NCBI RefSeq assembly: GCF_002009175.1
Contig: NZ_CP018047.1
Location: 2,666,001-2,730,000, forward strand
From: Streptomyces niveus
GTDB lineage: Bacteria > Actinomycetota > Actinomycetes > Streptomycetales > Streptomycetaceae
Length of the DNA: 64,000 bases
Direction: 5' to 3'
The notes under the pieces are model-generated. The model had not been told where the DNA came from and searched no databases. It was given only the letters and a program-made list of their open reading frames with translations. A program made the translations under genes and the position numbers. Shown here piece after piece: positions 16,659 to 27,569 of this stretch (within the stretch, counting starts at the first letter, position 1; every line of letters begins with the position of its first letter).

Positions 16659-16838
16659 TCAGCGGCCGTTCTGCCCGAGACGCTCGACCCAGTAGAGCTG
16701 CTTGTGGCCGTTGCCGCCGAGGCCGTCGGCGATCTTCTGCGCCTCGTCCTTCGTGGCGTACCTGCCCACGCGGTACCTGTTTCCGTTGTCGTCCTGACGT
16801 ATCACCAGCCAGGGAAGTACAGCGCCGACGTCGGTCAT
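16659..16838 (-). CDS. Small SPOR-like domain protein
   Basis: 59 residues, nearly all a SPOR-like unit: WLVIRQDDNGNRYRVGRYAT, DEAQKIADGLGGNGHKQLYW. SPOR domains bind denuded peptidoglycan in secreted proteins, but this protein has no signal or membrane anchor, so its use may differ. Such stand-alone short copies are common in Streptomyces. ATG at 16838 is chosen because GGAGGGG lies just upstream; an upstream GTG in the same frame would add ten residues. The 267 bases upstream (16839-17105) hold no convincing gene; a weak inverted repeat GTGAA-TGCG-TTCAC lies near 17000. Confidence 0.75.
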   Translation of the reverse strand: MTDVGAVLPWLVIRQDDNGNRYRVGRYATKDEAQKIADGLGGNGHKQLYWVERLGQNGR

Positions 16839-17105
16839 CGCGCCCCTCCCGCCATCGGCCCGCACCACTCGGACGATCTCCTGGAAACTCCGATCCGCAT
16901 ATGCCCGACCCTACGCCTGACCTTCACTCAGCGGATGCGCCTTTATACAAAGAGGTACACATCTGGCCAAGAAGATTCGGATCCGCGAGGGCGCACCTGT
17001 GAATGCGTTCACCATCTCCCCTTGCCCGAAGCCCTGTTGGGGCGGCACATCGTGGTCGCGGACAGGCAGGGGCGTCGCTTCGATCAGCCGGTGCTCATCG
17101 GACCG

Positions 17106-17858
17106 TCATCTGACCGGAAGGTGATAGGCGATGCGGTACCGGTCCGCCGGGACAACCATGTCGGCCGTTTCGACCGCACGGCCCGACGCGTAGTAGGTCC
17201 GCTCCAGGACCATCACCACATGGCCGGGCACACCGCCGAGCGACAGGAGCTCCTCCGCCAGCCCCGGGCGCGCGCCGACCTCTTCGACCACGTTGTCCAC
17301 CACGATGCCGATGGCCGCCATCCGCTCCACGACCCCGCTGCCCCCGAGCGGCCCCTCCTCGGGGAGCATCACCGGAGTGCGTCCCGTGACCTCCAGGGGC
17401 TCCCAGGAGGTGGAGAGCATCATCGGCTCCCCCGCGTCCCTGAAGACGTATCGCGTACGCATCGCGGGGTCACCCGGCTGTATGCCAAGGCGTGTGGCGA
17501 TCTCCGGCGCCACCGCGTCCCGCTCGCTGCTCGACTCCCACGTACCGCGCACCCCGTCCTCGGCCTGCTCCTGCCGGAAGGGGTTCGCACCGGAAGGCGG
17601 CCGATAGCCGGAGCGGGCGATACGACGCGGCACGGGCCGCTCGCGAACGTAGGTCCCCGACCCGGAGCGGCCCTCGACGAGCCCTTCCGCCATCAGCACC
17701 TTGCGGGCTTCCAGGGCAACCGTGTCCGAGACGCCGTACTCCTCGCGGATACGGGCCTGGGAAGGCAGTCGGGTGTGCGGCGGCAGAGCACCGTCAACAA
17801 TCTTCCGCCGAAGATCACTCGCGACGCGCAGATAGGCCGGCTGCTCACCGAATGCCAC
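17106..17858 (-). CDS. GntR-family regulator, HutC/UTRA subfamily
   Basis: 250-residue repressor. The winged helix-turn-helix spans about residues 5-72 (YLRVASDLRRKIVDGALPPH, LPSQARIREEYGVSDTVALE, GTYVRERPVPRRI), followed by a UTRA effector domain ending ADRYRIAYHLPVR. The GTG at 17858 is chosen because the family begins at AFGEQPAYLRVASDL and a GGGAG site precedes it; an upstream ATG would add a Cys-rich 32-residue extension that does not look native. It stands alone, with a short imperfect palindrome (CAACC-GTT-GGTTG near 17900) in its upstream region that could be an autoregulatory site. Effector unknown. Confidence 0.92.
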   Translation of the reverse strand: MAFGEQPAYLRVASDLRRKIVDGALPPHTRLPSQARIREEYGVSDTVALEARKVLMAEGLVEGRSGSGTYVRERPVPRRIARSGYRPPSGANPFRQEQAEDGVRGTWESSSERDAVAPEIATRLGIQPGDPAMRTRYVFRDAGEPMMLSTSWEPLEVTGRTPVMLPEEGPLGGSGVVERMAAIGIVVDNVVEEVGARPGLAEELLSLGGVPGHVVMVLERTYYASGRAVETADMVVPADRYRIAYHLPVR

Positions 17859-18024
17859 GGGCCACTCCCAACAGGTTGACAGACAGCAACACCCTGGCAA
17901 CCGTTGGTTGTTGACCGCAAGCATGGGCCACGGCTTCACCCGGAGTGAGAACAAGCAGTCTACGCAGGGGCTTTGCCACGGACATGGCTCCGCGAAGAGG
18001 GCGGAGTCCGCGGCGCCGGGACCG

Positions 18025-18507
18025 TCAGTCCACCCAGTACGTGTCGTGCTTGATGAAGAACGCGGTGCGCTCCTCGTCCGTCATCCGGCCGACCGTGGAC
18101 ACCTTCTCGAAGTACTCCTCGCGGGGTGCCCCGGGCGCGAAGAGGATGAGGGTGGAGGCGGGCGCGTCCGAGTCGTTGCGGAAGCCGTGCAGCCCGCCCG
18201 GTGGCACGTAGAGGAAATCGCCCTTCTCCGCGTCGATCCAGCGCTCACCGTCGTACAGCCGGACCGTCCCGTCGAGGATGTAGAACGACTCCGAGATCGT
18301 CTTGTGGAAATGGGTGCTCGGGCCGCCTCCCCTGGGCACCATGTCCATCCGGTAGAGCCCGAACTCACCACCCGTGGAGACGCTGGAGGCGACGAAGTGC
18401 GTCTCGGTGCCCGACGGGGACCGCACGTCGGCTGGGGTGCCGGCGGGCCGGAAGACCGCGTTGACCTCGCCCTTGTCCCCGAGGTGACGGGGTTCCGGGT
18501 ACGACAT
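18025..18507 (-). CDS. Cupin-domain protein
   Basis: 160-residue single beta-barrel cupin. Motif 1 is THFHKTISESFYILDGTVRL with the His, His and Glu metal ligands; motif 2 is YVPPGGLHGFRNDSD with the last His. It probably binds one divalent metal and could be a small isomerase, dioxygenase or storage-like protein. The C-terminus (MTDEERTAFFIKHDTYWVD) is typical of an actinobacterial subgroup. The ATG at 18507 follows AAGGAG by six bases; a longer start is possible but has no such site. It is a single gene between GntR and a small membrane protein. Confidence 0.9.
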   Translation of the reverse strand: MSYPEPRHLGDKGEVNAVFRPAGTPADVRSPSGTETHFVASSVSTGGEFGLYRMDMVPRGGGPSTHFHKTISESFYILDGTVRLYDGERWIDAEKGDFLYVPPGGLHGFRNDSDAPASTLILFAPGAPREEYFEKVSTVGRMTDEERTAFFIKHDTYWVD

Positions 18508-18619
18508 GTGCCACTCCTTCAACGCGACGCCGTGACACGACGCCGACCGGCCGCGCCGACAGCCATCATGCCCACCGCGAGTCCGCCCCTGTCGGGAACC
18601 TCGCCGAAGTCACGGTCGT

Positions 18620-19018
18620 TCACAAGGAGTCACCGCTTGTGAACCGATCCGTACGCATCTCCAGCCACTCTCCACACCCCCAGGCGACGGCCGCCAGCAC
18701 GAGCAGCACGGCCACGGCCGCCATCCAGTCCCGGGCCCGCAACACACCACCGACCAGGGCCCAGACCCCCAGTGCGAGAGCAGGCGCACCGAAGATGATC
18801 ACCGGACCGTCGAGGTAGAGCAGGCTCAAGTCCCGCTCGCCCTCGAACGCTCCACGCAGACCGGGCGCCGCGCCGACGCCCCACGCGACGACCCCGGTGA
18901 CAAACCCGGCGACGACGGCCAGACACCCGGCCCACCCGTTCGTCTGCCGCGTCGCCCCGGTACGCCCTGCCCCTGATCGTGTGGTCACACCAACCACAGA
19001 CGCGGTCTGCCGCCCCAC
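18620..19018 (-). CDS. Small hypothetical membrane protein, three or four helices
   Basis: 132 residues with hydrophobic segments at about 31-52 (CLAVVAGFVTGVVAWGVGAA), 68-92 (PVIIFGAPALALGVWALVGG) and 96-115 (AAVAVLLVLAAVAWGCGEWL). No recognised family. The start is uncertain: a GTG about ten codons inside (VTTRSGAG) is possible. It ends 61 bases from the left end of the IS481 element, so its upstream or downstream context was not interrupted by the insertion. Confidence 0.6.
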   Translation of the reverse strand: MGRQTASVVGVTTRSGAGRTGATRQTNGWAGCLAVVAGFVTGVVAWGVGAAPGLRGAFEGERDLSLLYLDGPVIIFGAPALALGVWALVGGVLRARDWMAAVAVLLVLAAVAWGCGEWLEMRTDRFTSGDSL

Positions 19019-19077
19019 CGGTTCCGGAACCAGCAGTGGCCGTTCCCGAACGGTTCCGGCGTGGCGGTACGTAACCC

Positions 19078-19083
19078 GCTAGA
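19078..19083. repeat. Target-site duplication, left copy (GCTAGA)
   Basis: GCTAGA here and at 20136-20141 flank the insertion element exactly. The sequence fits NCTAGN, the known 6-bp target of IS481-type elements. The CTA inside it, read on the minus strand, gives the transposase its TAG stop. Confidence 0.9.
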
Positions 19084-20035
19084 TGTATTGACCCGCAGGG
19101 TTGTTGACGCGGGTGATGGGTGGGTGTCCGTCGAGTGCGGTGTGGCTGCGGTGGTGGTTGTAGGTGTGGAGGAAGTCTGCCAGGGCTTCGGTCCGTTCGG
19201 TGTTCGAGGTGTAGGGCCGCAGGTAGGCCCATTCGTCGAGCAGGGTGCGGTTGAAGCGTTCGACCTTGCCGTTGGTCTGCGGCCGGTAGGGGCGGGTGAG
19301 CTTGCCGGTCGCGCCGAGGTCGGCCAGGACGTTCTTCCAGGCCAGGCCCTTTCGGTAGGCCCAGGCGTTGTCGGTCAGGACTCGTTCGATGCGGGTGATG
19401 CCGCGGGTGTGGAAGAACGCGGCCGCGCGGGCCAGGAAGCCGGCGCAGGTCGCGGCCTTCTCGTCCGGGTGTATCTCGCTGTAGGCCAGCCGGCTGTGGT
19501 CGTCGACGGCAGAGTGGATGTAGTCGAAGCCCATCCGGCTGCGGGTGGTGCGGCCGGCCTGGCGGCCCAGGAACTTGTGGCCGCCGCCGTCCGGTATCCG
19601 GCCGAGCTTCTTCACGTCGACGTGGACCAGTTCACCGGGCCGGTCGCGTTCGTAGCGGCGGATCACGGTGCCGGTCGGCCGGTCGATCCAGGACAGCCGG
19701 TTCAGTCGGTGGCGCGTCAGAACGCGGTGCACGGTGGAAGCGGGCAGTCCCAGGATCGGGCCGATCCTGGCCGGTCCGAGCTTGCGGTCGGTCCGCAGCC
19801 GGCAGACGTCGGCCTCGATGTCCGCAGGGGTTCGGTGCGGTGTCTTCAAGGGCCTGCTGGAGCGGTCGGCCAAGCCCGCTTCGCCCTCGGCCCGCCACCG
19901 CCGCAGCCACTTGTGGGCCGTTGCCCGCGAGATACCCATCTCAGCCGCCACATGCGCAACCGGCCGGCCCGAACAGACACGTGCGACCAGCAGACGCCTC
20001 CCGAAAACGGTCAGCCGGGCATTACGGTGGGACAC
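19079..20035 (-). CDS. IS481-family DDE transposase
   Basis: 318-residue transposase. An N-terminal helix-turn-helix pair (VAHVAAEMGISRATAHKWLR, residues 20-45) is followed by an rve-type integrase core: first Asp in ELVHVDVKKLGRIPDG, second in YIHSAVDDHSRLAY, and Glu in RPQTNGKVERFNRTL. The frame is intact, so the element may still be active. The GTG at 20035 is chosen because VSHRNARLTVFGRRLLV is the family start. The stop codon TAG lies in the target-site duplication, not in the element: the last element-encoded codons are CAA TAC A-- and the host supplies TC TAG. Confidence 0.95.
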   Translation of the reverse strand: MSHRNARLTVFGRRLLVARVCSGRPVAHVAAEMGISRATAHKWLRRWRAEGEAGLADRSSRPLKTPHRTPADIEADVCRLRTDRKLGPARIGPILGLPASTVHRVLTRHRLNRLSWIDRPTGTVIRRYERDRPGELVHVDVKKLGRIPDGGGHKFLGRQAGRTTRSRMGFDYIHSAVDDHSRLAYSEIHPDEKAATCAGFLARAAAFFHTRGITRIERVLTDNAWAYRKGLAWKNVLADLGATGKLTRPYRPQTNGKVERFNRTLLDEWAYLRPYTSNTERTEALADFLHTYNHHRSHTALDGHPPITRVNNPAGQYI

Positions 20036-20135
20036 GAAGACCTCCGTGTGGTGCGTTCCTAGACAGCTCCACCACACCGGAGGTCTTCGCCATGATCAAG
20101 CCCGGCCACTGTCAACAACGCTCGTGATCAATACA
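19084..20135 (-). mobile_element. Complete IS481-family insertion sequence, 1,052 bp
   Basis: The ends are imperfect 25-bp inverted repeats (19084-19108 and 20111-20135; 20 of 25 match), both starting TGTATTGA on the outer side. GCTAGA is duplicated on both flanks. One transposase gene fills the element. The insertion falls at the stop codon of ychF: the right duplication restores its TAG, so the host gene is unharmed. Clean duplications and an intact frame point to a recent insertion. Confidence 0.93.
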
Positions 20136-20136
20136 G

Positions 20137-21225
<1,089 letters not shown>

Positions 21226-21468
21226 GTTGGCGACTTCCTGAAGTGAGGACTGGCGGAGCCTGTACGGCCGGACGGCCGGGACGGCCCGGATACGGACCGA
21301 TCCCCCAGTTTACGGGCGGGCCGTCCCGGCGGCCGACGGCAGTCGGTACGGCAGATGGCGGCACCCGTCGGCGCGACACGCCCAGCGTCCGTCGAACGCA
21401 ACGCCAAGGTCGCCCAAAGGGCGTGTCCATCGCCTGAATCCGACACCCATGCGACCTAGGTTGTTCCG

Positions 21469-22092
21469 GTGGAGCAGCACAGGACACGTCCCCCCCAGCG
21501 CCGGCCGCGGCCGCCGCAGAGCCCCCTCCGTCCGCGGGGCGCCGTCACCGAGGCCGCCGCCGTCTACCGGGTTCCCGCACCGACCGGGCGCCGGGTGCCG
21601 CCTGTCGTGCTCACGCTGCGCAGGCTCCCCAATCCCCGGCTGACCGGGCTGGGCGCCGGGCTCTTCGCCGCCGCCACGATGTTCGTGATCGGGTGCCTGG
21701 ACCAGCTGCTGTTCGACGGTGAGCCCCTGGTCTACGGACTGCTGTTCCTCCCGGTCAGCGCCTTGACCGCGCTCTGGGTGCGGACCGCCGATCTGGTGAC
21801 CGCCCCGATCAGCGTGCCGATCGCCTTCGCCATCGGCACCTTCCCGATCTCCGGCGGGACGAGCGGCATCGGCGGTCAGACGATGGCCGTCGTCACCGCG
21901 CTGGCCGTGCAGGCGGGCTGGCTGTACGGCGGCACGCTCGTCGCCGGGGTCATCGCCTCCGTACGGAAGGTCCGCCAGATGGGCCGCCGACAGCGCGCAC
22001 GCGACGCTGCCGCCGCCCGCGGCGCCGGTGGGGGCACGGGGGCGAAGACCGGGGCGAAGGCGGGCACGAGCGCCGGGGCGCGCCGGGGCTAG
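21469..22092 (+). CDS. DUF6542-type membrane protein
   Basis: 207 residues with a basic Pro/Arg-rich N-terminus (RPPQRRPRPPQSPLRPRG), then four hydrophobic segments between about 58 and 155 (GAGLFAAATMFVIGCLDQLL, VYGLLFLPVSALTALWVRTA, ISVPIAFAIGTF, AGWLYGGTLVAGVIA), and a basic Ala/Gly tail (GAKTGAKAGTSAGARRG). It resembles a Streptomyces DUF6542 protein usually found beside ychF. Function unknown. It starts with GTG and is divergent from ychF across 243 bases with no other gene. The following 271 bases (22093-22363) hold GC-rich short inverted repeats but no gene. Confidence 0.75.
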   Translation: MEQHRTRPPQRRPRPPQSPLRPRGAVTEAAAVYRVPAPTGRRVPPVVLTLRRLPNPRLTGLGAGLFAAATMFVIGCLDQLLFDGEPLVYGLLFLPVSALTALWVRTADLVTAPISVPIAFAIGTFPISGGTSGIGGQTMAVVTALAVQAGWLYGGTLVAGVIASVRKVRQMGRRQRARDAAAARGAGGGTGAKTGAKAGTSAGARRG

Positions 22093-22363
22093 GCCGCGTC
22101 CGACAAAGGGCGCCGTCCGCCCACGGGGGCGGAGCCCCCGGCGATCGGTGCGGTGCGTCGCAAGGCGCAGGGGTCGGCCCTGGATGGACCGGCCGTACTG
22201 GACCGACTCCGACAACGCAGGGGGCACCTCCCGTGCCTCCTCTCGGGGGCTACGGAGGAGAAGTGCGTGCCAGGCGGCGCGAGCCGGGCGGGATCCGTCG
22301 GACACGGCCCAGGCCCCACGTCCGAGCGCCGGACAGGCTCGGGGGCCCGTCCGGCGGGGTGGG

Positions 22364-23101
22364 TCAGCGTTCTGCGGCTGTCATCGCGGCTCCCACGATT
22401 CCCGCGTTGTTCTGGAGCTGCGCCGGGACGATCTCCGCCTTGATGTCCTCGATCAGATGAACGAACTTGTCAGCCTTGCGGCTCACCCCGCCGCCGATGA
22501 TGAACAGCTCCGGCGAGAACAGCATCTCCAGGTGCGCCAGATACTTCTGCACCCGGTGCGCCCAGTGGTGCCAGCTCAGGTCGTGGTCGTCCTTGGCCTT
22601 CGTCGACGCGTGCTTCTCCGCGTCGTGGCCGTTCAGCTCCAGATGACCCAGCTCCGTGTTCGGGACGAGCCTGCCGTCGATGAACAGCGCGCTGCCGATC
22701 CCCGTACCGAAGGTCAGCAGGAAGACGGTGCCCTGCCGGCCCTTGCCCGCGCCGAAGGTCATCTCGGCCACGCCCGCCGCGTCCCCGTCGTTGAGGATCG
22801 TGACGGGCAGATTCAGCCGGTCGCCGAGCAGCTTGCCCGCGTCCGTGTCGATCCAGCGCTTGTCGACGTTCGCGGCCGTGCGGACGACCGAGCCCGTGAC
22901 CACTCCCGGGAAGGTGATGCCGACCGGGCCCGACCAGCTGAAGTGCTCGACCACCTCGGCGACGCAGCCGGCCACCTCGTCAGGTGTGGCCGGCTGCGGG
23001 GTGAGCACTTTGTGGCGCGGCTCTGCCAGTTCACCGCGCTCCAGGTCCACGGGCGCGCCCTTGATGCCAGAGCCGCCGATGTCCACTCCGAAGACGTTCA
23101 T
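22364..23101 (-). CDS. ppgK: Polyphosphate glucokinase
   Basis: 245-residue ROK-type kinase that phosphorylates glucose with polyphosphate (and usually ATP). The phosphate-binding loop is FGVDIGGSGIKGAPVD (residues 3-18), the catalytic region ILNDGDAAGVAEMTFGAG, and the second phosphate motif LLTFGTGIGSALFIDG. The segment ELGHLELNG is the sugar-binding Glu/His signature; a basic lid-like stretch (KHASTKAKDDHDLSWHHW) marks PpgK. ATG at 23101 is the family start. It lies 34 bases after the ispH stop on the same strand, so the two may be co-transcribed. Confidence 0.96.
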   Translation of the reverse strand: MNVFGVDIGGSGIKGAPVDLERGELAEPRHKVLTPQPATPDEVAGCVAEVVEHFSWSGPVGITFPGVVTGSVVRTAANVDKRWIDTDAGKLLGDRLNLPVTILNDGDAAGVAEMTFGAGKGRQGTVFLLTFGTGIGSALFIDGRLVPNTELGHLELNGHDAEKHASTKAKDDHDLSWHHWAHRVQKYLAHLEMLFSPELFIIGGGVSRKADKFVHLIEDIKAEIVPAQLQNNAGIVGAAMTAAER

Positions 23102-23135
23102 GGACGCAACGTTACGGGGAGATGACCACGCTTCC

Positions 23136-24164
23136 CTACTTCTCGGCCAGAGCGGCCGCCTCCGCGCGCAGGTCACGGCGGAGTTCCTTAGGCAGCGAGA
23201 AGACGATCGACTCCTCGGCGGCCTTGACGATCTCGACGTCCTCGAAGCCGTGGCCCGTGAGCCATTCCAGGACGCCTTCGACCAGGATCTCGGGGACGGA
23301 CGCGCCGGAGGTGACGCCGACCGTCGTGACGCCTTCCAGCCACGCCTCGTCGATCTCGTCGGCGGAGTCCACGAGATGGGCGTCGCGGGAGCCCGCGCCG
23401 AGGGCGACCTCGACCAGCCGGACGGAGTTGGACGAGTTCTTCGACCCGACGACGATGACCAGCTCCGCGTCGGCGCCCATCTGCTTCACGGCGATCTGCC
23501 GGTTCTGTGTGGCGTAGCAGATGTCGTCGCTCGGCGGCGAGATCAGCAGCGGGAACTTCTCCTTGAGCTTGTCGACGGTCTCCATCGTCTCGTCCACGGA
23601 GAGGGTGGTCTGGGAGAGCCAGACGACCCTGGACTCGTCGCGCACCTCGACGTTGGCGACATCGCCGGGTCCGTCGACCAGCGTGATGTGGTCGGGGGCC
23701 TCGCCGGAGGTGCCGATGACCTCTTCGTGGCCGTCGTGGCCGATCAGCAGGATGTCGTAGTCGTCGTTGGCGAAGCGGACGGCTTCCTTGTGGACCTTGG
23801 TGACCAGGGGACAGGTCGCGTCGATGGTCGCGAGTTTGCGGTCGGCGGCCTCGTCGTGGACGACGGGGGCCACGCCGTGCGCGGAGAACATGACGATCGA
23901 TCCCTCGGGGACCTCCGCCGTCTCCTCGACGAAAATCGCGCCCTTCTTCTGAAGGGTCTGCACGACATACTTGTTGTGGACGATTTCGTGGCGGACATAG
24001 ATCGGTGCCCCGTACTGCTCCAGGGCTTTCTCCACGGCGATCACGGCACGGTCGACGCCGGCGCAGTAACCACGGGGCGCGGCAAGCAGGACGCGTTTGC
24101 CGGCGCGGCGCGCGGCGTCTCCACTCGGGGTGGCGGCGGGCGACGGGCTGGGCGTAGCAGTCAT
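23136..24164 (-). CDS. ispH: 4-hydroxy-3-methylbut-2-enyl diphosphate reductase
   Basis: 342-residue iron-sulfur enzyme for the last step of the MEP isoprenoid pathway, giving IPP and DMAPP. The three cluster cysteines are seen in [23 protein letters not shown] and ICYATQNRQ. The active-site Glu is in [18 protein letters not shown] context, and conserved His residues occur in [13 protein letters not shown] and SAHGVAP. The ATG at 24164 is used; a much longer frame extends upstream but is only antisense to the next gene. A low-complexity Ser/Pro/Thr leader precedes the first strand. Divergent from the APC permease. Confidence 0.97.
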   Translation of the reverse strand: MTATPSPSPAATPSGDAARRAGKRVLLAAPRGYCAGVDRAVIAVEKALEQYGAPIYVRHEIVHNKYVVQTLQKKGAIFVEETAEVPEGSIVMFSAHGVAPVVHDEAADRKLATIDATCPLVTKVHKEAVRFANDDYDILLIGHDGHEEVIGTSGEAPDHITLVDGPGDVANVEVRDESRVVWLSQTTLSVDETMETVDKLKEKFPLLISPPSDDICYATQNRQIAVKQMGADAELVIVVGSKNSSNSVRLVEVALGAGSRDAHLVDSADEIDEAWLEGVTTVGVTSGASVPEILVEGVLEWLTGHGFEDVEIVKAAEESIVFSLPKELRRDLRAEAAALAEK

Positions 24165-24249
24165 GCTCACCATCGTAAGGCCGTCCAGAAGAGGCGGGAG
24201 ATCGCCTGCCGGGCCGAGACTGGGCCTACGTGATCGACGGAGGGACGCC

Positions 24250-25767
24250 ATGGCCGACAGCGGTGCGGGCGATACGGACGGAACGGGCAGTACAGGCGGC
24301 ACGGGCGGCACCGGTGGAACGGGCGGTACGAACCCGCGTACGGGGGACGGCGTCGAGGGCGTGGGACGCGAGTCCGGGCCGGAACTGAGTTCGGACGGAC
24401 CCTCAGATACGGGCAGCGGCGGGGGCGCGGACGCCGTGGGCGGGCTGCGGCGGACTCTCGGGTTCCGGGATCTCGTCGTGTACGGACTCCTCTTCATCGC
24501 GCCCATGGCGCCCGTCGGTGTGTACGGCACGCTGGACGCCAAATCGCACGGGGCCGTGGCGCTCGTCTACGTCTTCGCGACCGTCGCCATGGCGTTCACG
24601 GCCTTCAGCTACGCGCAGATGATCCGGGTCGCACCGCAGGCCGGTTCGGTCTTCGCGTACGCGCGCAAGGGACTCGGAGAGGGGCCGGGGTTCATCGCCG
24701 GATGGATGGCGATGCTCGACTACCTCCTGATCCCCGCCGTCGCGTATCTCTTCGCCGGGATCGCGATGGAGGCGCTGGTGCCCTCCGTCGACCGGTGGAT
24801 CTGGACGGGGCTCGCCGTCGTGATCACCACGCTGCTCAATCTCTGGGGCGTACGAGCGGCCGCGCGTGTCGGCTTCTTCGTACTCGCGATGGAAATCGTG
24901 GTGCTGGTGGTGTTCGTGGTGTCGGCGATCGTGGTGCTCGCACAGGACGGCGCGACGCGCGGCTGGCTGTCACCGCTCACCGGCGATCTGGCCTTCTCAC
25001 TGACGGCGGTGCTCAGCGGGGTGTCCGTCGCCGTGCTGTCGTATCTGGGTTTCGACGCGATCGCCTCGTTCGCCGAGGAGGTGACGGGCGGTTCGCGGAA
25101 GGTGGCGCGGGCGGTGCTGTTCTGTCTGGCGCTCGCCGGTGTGCTGTTCGTGGCACAGACGTATCTCGTGGCGCTCCTCGAACCGCTCAGCTCGGCGGAG
25201 CTGGCCGCCGACCCGGCGAAGCAGGGATCGGCCTTCTACGACGCGGTGGACGCCTCCGTAGGAACGTGGCTGCACGACCTGGTCGCGGTGAGCAAGGCGA
25301 TCGGCGCCGCGTTCGCCGCGCTGGCGGGACAGGCCGCCGCCGCCCGGCTGCTCTTCGCGATGGGCCGGGAACGGCGGCTGCCGCGCCTGCTGTCCCGTAC
25401 CGACGCGGGTACACCCCGCGTGGCGCTGCTGCTCGCGGCGGTGGTGACGTTGGTCGCGGCCGTGTGGGCGGCCAGGAACGACAACGGGCTGGACCATCTG
25501 GTCTCGGTGGTCGACATCGGGGCCCTGACGGCGTTCATCCTGCTGCACGCCTCGGTGGTCGGGTGGTACGCGGTTCGGCGCATGGAGGGCCCGCCACGGA
25601 TCCTCGCGCATGTGGTGGCGCCGGTGGTCGGCGCAGGTGTGCTGGTCGCGGTGATCGTGGAGGCGGCGGAGTCGGCGCAGGTGGTGGGCGCGATCTGGCT
25701 GGCGGTGGGGCTGGTGGTGCTCGCGGTCCAGTGGCGTCGCCGGACGCTGACGGGTAAGGCTCCGTAG
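24250..25767 (+). CDS. APC-superfamily amino acid/amine permease
   Basis: 505-residue inner-membrane transporter with about 12 helices beginning near residue 78 ([20 protein letters not shown], the APC signature in TM1). TM6 ([20 protein letters not shown]) and the loop [15 protein letters not shown] are typical. The first about 70 residues are disordered and contain a Gly-Thr tandem repeat ([15 protein letters not shown]), which is unusual for the family. The ATG at 24250 is the only good start. Substrate unknown; related proteins carry amino acids, putrescine or ethanolamine. Confidence 0.93.
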   Translation: MADSGAGDTDGTGSTGGTGGTGGTGGTNPRTGDGVEGVGRESGPELSSDGPSDTGSGGGADAVGGLRRTLGFRDLVVYGLLFIAPMAPVGVYGTLDAKSHGAVALVYVFATVAMAFTAFSYAQMIRVAPQAGSVFAYARKGLGEGPGFIAGWMAMLDYLLIPAVAYLFAGIAMEALVPSVDRWIWTGLAVVITTLLNLWGVRAAARVGFFVLAMEIVVLVVFVVSAIVVLAQDGATRGWLSPLTGDLAFSLTAVLSGVSVAVLSYLGFDAIASFAEEVTGGSRKVARAVLFCLALAGVLFVAQTYLVALLEPLSSAELAADPAKQGSAFYDAVDASVGTWLHDLVAVSKAIGAAFAALAGQAAAARLLFAMGRERRLPRLLSRTDAGTPRVALLLAAVVTLVAAVWAARNDNGLDHLVSVVDIGALTAFILLHASVVGWYAVRRMEGPPRILAHVVAPVVGAGVLVAVIVEAAESAQVVGAIWLAVGLVVLAVQWRRRTLTGKAP

Positions 25768-25867
25768 GTCGCTTCGGTGGGCCCGGTCCCCTTACGTCCC
25801 GTAGGGACGGGGCGGGCGTTTCGCGGCTTGGGCCGCGTTGTCGGAGGCGGCCGATACGCTCGGCGGC

Positions 25868-27076
25868 ATGGCTCTCAACACGTCTCCGGACGCCCCGCTG
25901 CCTGTCGGTGAGGTGTCGCGCCTCATCGGCGGCTGGATCGACCGGCTCGGCGCCGTCTGGGTCGAGGGACAGATCACGCAGCTGTCGCGCAGGCCGGGGG
26001 CCGGGGTGGTGTTCCTGACGCTGCGCGACCCGTCGTACGACATCTCGGTGGGCGTCACCTGCTACCGGCAGGTCTTCGACTCCATCGCGGACGTCGTGTC
26101 CGAGGGCGCGCGGGTCGTGGTGCACGCGAAGCCGGAGTGGTACGCGCCGAGGGGGCAGCTCTCGCTGCGAGCCACCGAGATAAAGCCCGTCGGCATCGGC
26201 GAACTGCTCGTCAGACTGGAGCAGTTGAAGAAGTCACTCGGCGCGGAAGGGCTGTTCGCCGCCGCTCGCAAGCGGCCGCTGCCCTTTCTGCCGCAGCTGA
26301 TCGGGCTCGTCTGCGGCCGGGCGTCGGCGGCCGAACGGGACGTCCTGGAGAACGCGCGGCGGCGCTGGCCCGCCGTCCGTTTCGAGGTGCGCAACACCGC
26401 CGTCCAGGGCGTCAACGCGGTGAATCAGGTCGTCCAGGCGGTCAAGGAGCTGGACGACCTGCCCGAGGTCGACGTGATCGTCGTGGCGCGCGGCGGCGGC
26501 AGTGTGGAGGATCTGCTTCCGTTCTCGGACGAGCAGTTGGTACGGGCGGTGGCCGACTGCCGTACGCCCGTCGTGTCCGCGATCGGCCATGAGCCCGACT
26601 CCCCGTTGCTGGACCTCGTCGCGGACGTACGGGCGTCGACGCCCACGGACGCGGCGAAAAAGGTCGTGCCGGACGTGGGCGAGGAGCTGGACCGTGTGCA
26701 GGCGCTGCGGGACCGGGCGCTGCGGACGGTGCAGGGGCTGCTCGACCGGGAGGAGCGCGGGCTCGCGCACGCGCTGGCCCGGCCGGTGATGGAGCGCCCG
26801 CAGCGGATGGTGGAGGAGCGCGAGGGCGAGATCGACGCGCTGGTCGACCGCAGCCGGCGGGTGCTGCGGCATCTGCTGGACCGCGCGGACTCCGAGCTGT
26901 CGCACACCCGGGCGCGGGTGGTCTCGCTGTCGCCGGCGGCGACGCTGGAGCGCGGGTACGCGGTGCTCCAGCGGCCGGACGGGGCCGTCGTCCGCTCTCC
27001 GGCGGAGGTGTCGGCGGACCAGGAGCTGCGGGCCAGGGTGGCGGAGGGCGAGTTCACGGTGCGGGTCTCCGAATGA
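25868..27076 (+). CDS. xseA: Exodeoxyribonuclease VII large subunit
   Basis: 402-residue catalytic subunit of a single-strand-specific nuclease. An N-terminal OB fold ([20 protein letters not shown]) is followed by the nuclease core with [40 protein letters not shown] and [20 protein letters not shown], then a long coiled coil (about 270-360) that binds XseB, and the C-terminal [15 protein letters not shown]. The ATG at 25868 fits the family. xseB follows after 69 bases. Confidence 0.96.
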   Translation: MALNTSPDAPLPVGEVSRLIGGWIDRLGAVWVEGQITQLSRRPGAGVVFLTLRDPSYDISVGVTCYRQVFDSIADVVSEGARVVVHAKPEWYAPRGQLSLRATEIKPVGIGELLVRLEQLKKSLGAEGLFAAARKRPLPFLPQLIGLVCGRASAAERDVLENARRRWPAVRFEVRNTAVQGVNAVNQVVQAVKELDDLPEVDVIVVARGGGSVEDLLPFSDEQLVRAVADCRTPVVSAIGHEPDSPLLDLVADVRASTPTDAAKKVVPDVGEELDRVQALRDRALRTVQGLLDREERGLAHALARPVMERPQRMVEEREGEIDALVDRSRRVLRHLLDRADSELSHTRARVVSLSPAATLERGYAVLQRPDGAVVRSPAEVSADQELRARVAEGEFTVRVSE

Positions 27077-27145
27077 GCCGCAGGCGCACGGCGCACGCAT
27101 TTCACCGACGATTCGTTGTCGCAGACCGCATTTAGGGTGGATCAC

Positions 27146-27403
27146 ATGGCCAAGAAGGACAGCGGGACAGCAACGGCCGCCGGCGCGGACGCGCCCGGCT
27201 ACGAGCAGGCGCGGGACGAGCTGATCGATGTCGTACGCCGTCTGGAGACCGGCGGTACGACGCTGGAGGAGTCGCTGGCCCTGTGGGAGCGGGGCGAGGA
27301 GCTGGCCAAGGTCTGCCGCCGCTGGCTGGACGGCGCACGCGCCCGTCTCGACGCCTCCCTGGCGGACCCGGCGCAGACGTCCGGCCCCGACGACCGGGGC
27401 TGA
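27146..27403 (+). CDS. xseB: Exodeoxyribonuclease VII small subunit
   Basis: 85-residue partner of XseA; several copies wrap its coiled coil. The core GYEQARDELIDVVRRLETGG, TTLEESLALWERGEELAKVC and RRWLDGARARLDA is typical. The protein is slightly long because of an Ala/Thr/Gly leader and a polar tail. The start MAKKDSGT at 27146 is preferred over an upstream ATG in frame. Confidence 0.95.
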   Translation: MAKKDSGTATAAGADAPGYEQARDELIDVVRRLETGGTTLEESLALWERGEELAKVCRRWLDGARARLDASLADPAQTSGPDDRG

Positions 27404-27451
27404 GGGCTGGGGCTCAGGGACGGGGTTCAGGGATGGCTCGGTGAAGCCTGA

Positions 27452-27474
27452 GGCCGGGGCCCTCAGCCCCGGCC
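27452..27474 (+). terminator. GC-rich hairpin after xseB
   Basis: GGCCGGGGC and GCCCCGGCC pair across a 5-base loop (CCTCA), 49 bases after the xseB stop. Probable end of the xseA-xseB transcript. Confidence 0.7.
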
Positions 27475-27569
27475 CGTAGGACCTGTCCGGCGCGCACGGG
27501 TTCCGTCCGGGCGGCGGTCGCCGTGGAAGACCCCATTGTCAACATCATGTGAAGCGAGTCACCGCAGGC

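Noticed and set aside
16990..17110. Small plus-strand frame containing a RHIVVADRQGRRFDQPVLIG stretch
   Set aside because: No convincing start or ribosome binding site and partly antisense to the GntR gene; could be a gene remnant but cannot be supported.
22093..22363. GC-rich repeats between the DUF6542 gene and ppgK as a mobile element remnant
   Set aside because: Only short, unordered inverted repeats; no terminal repeats, target duplication or transposase trace.
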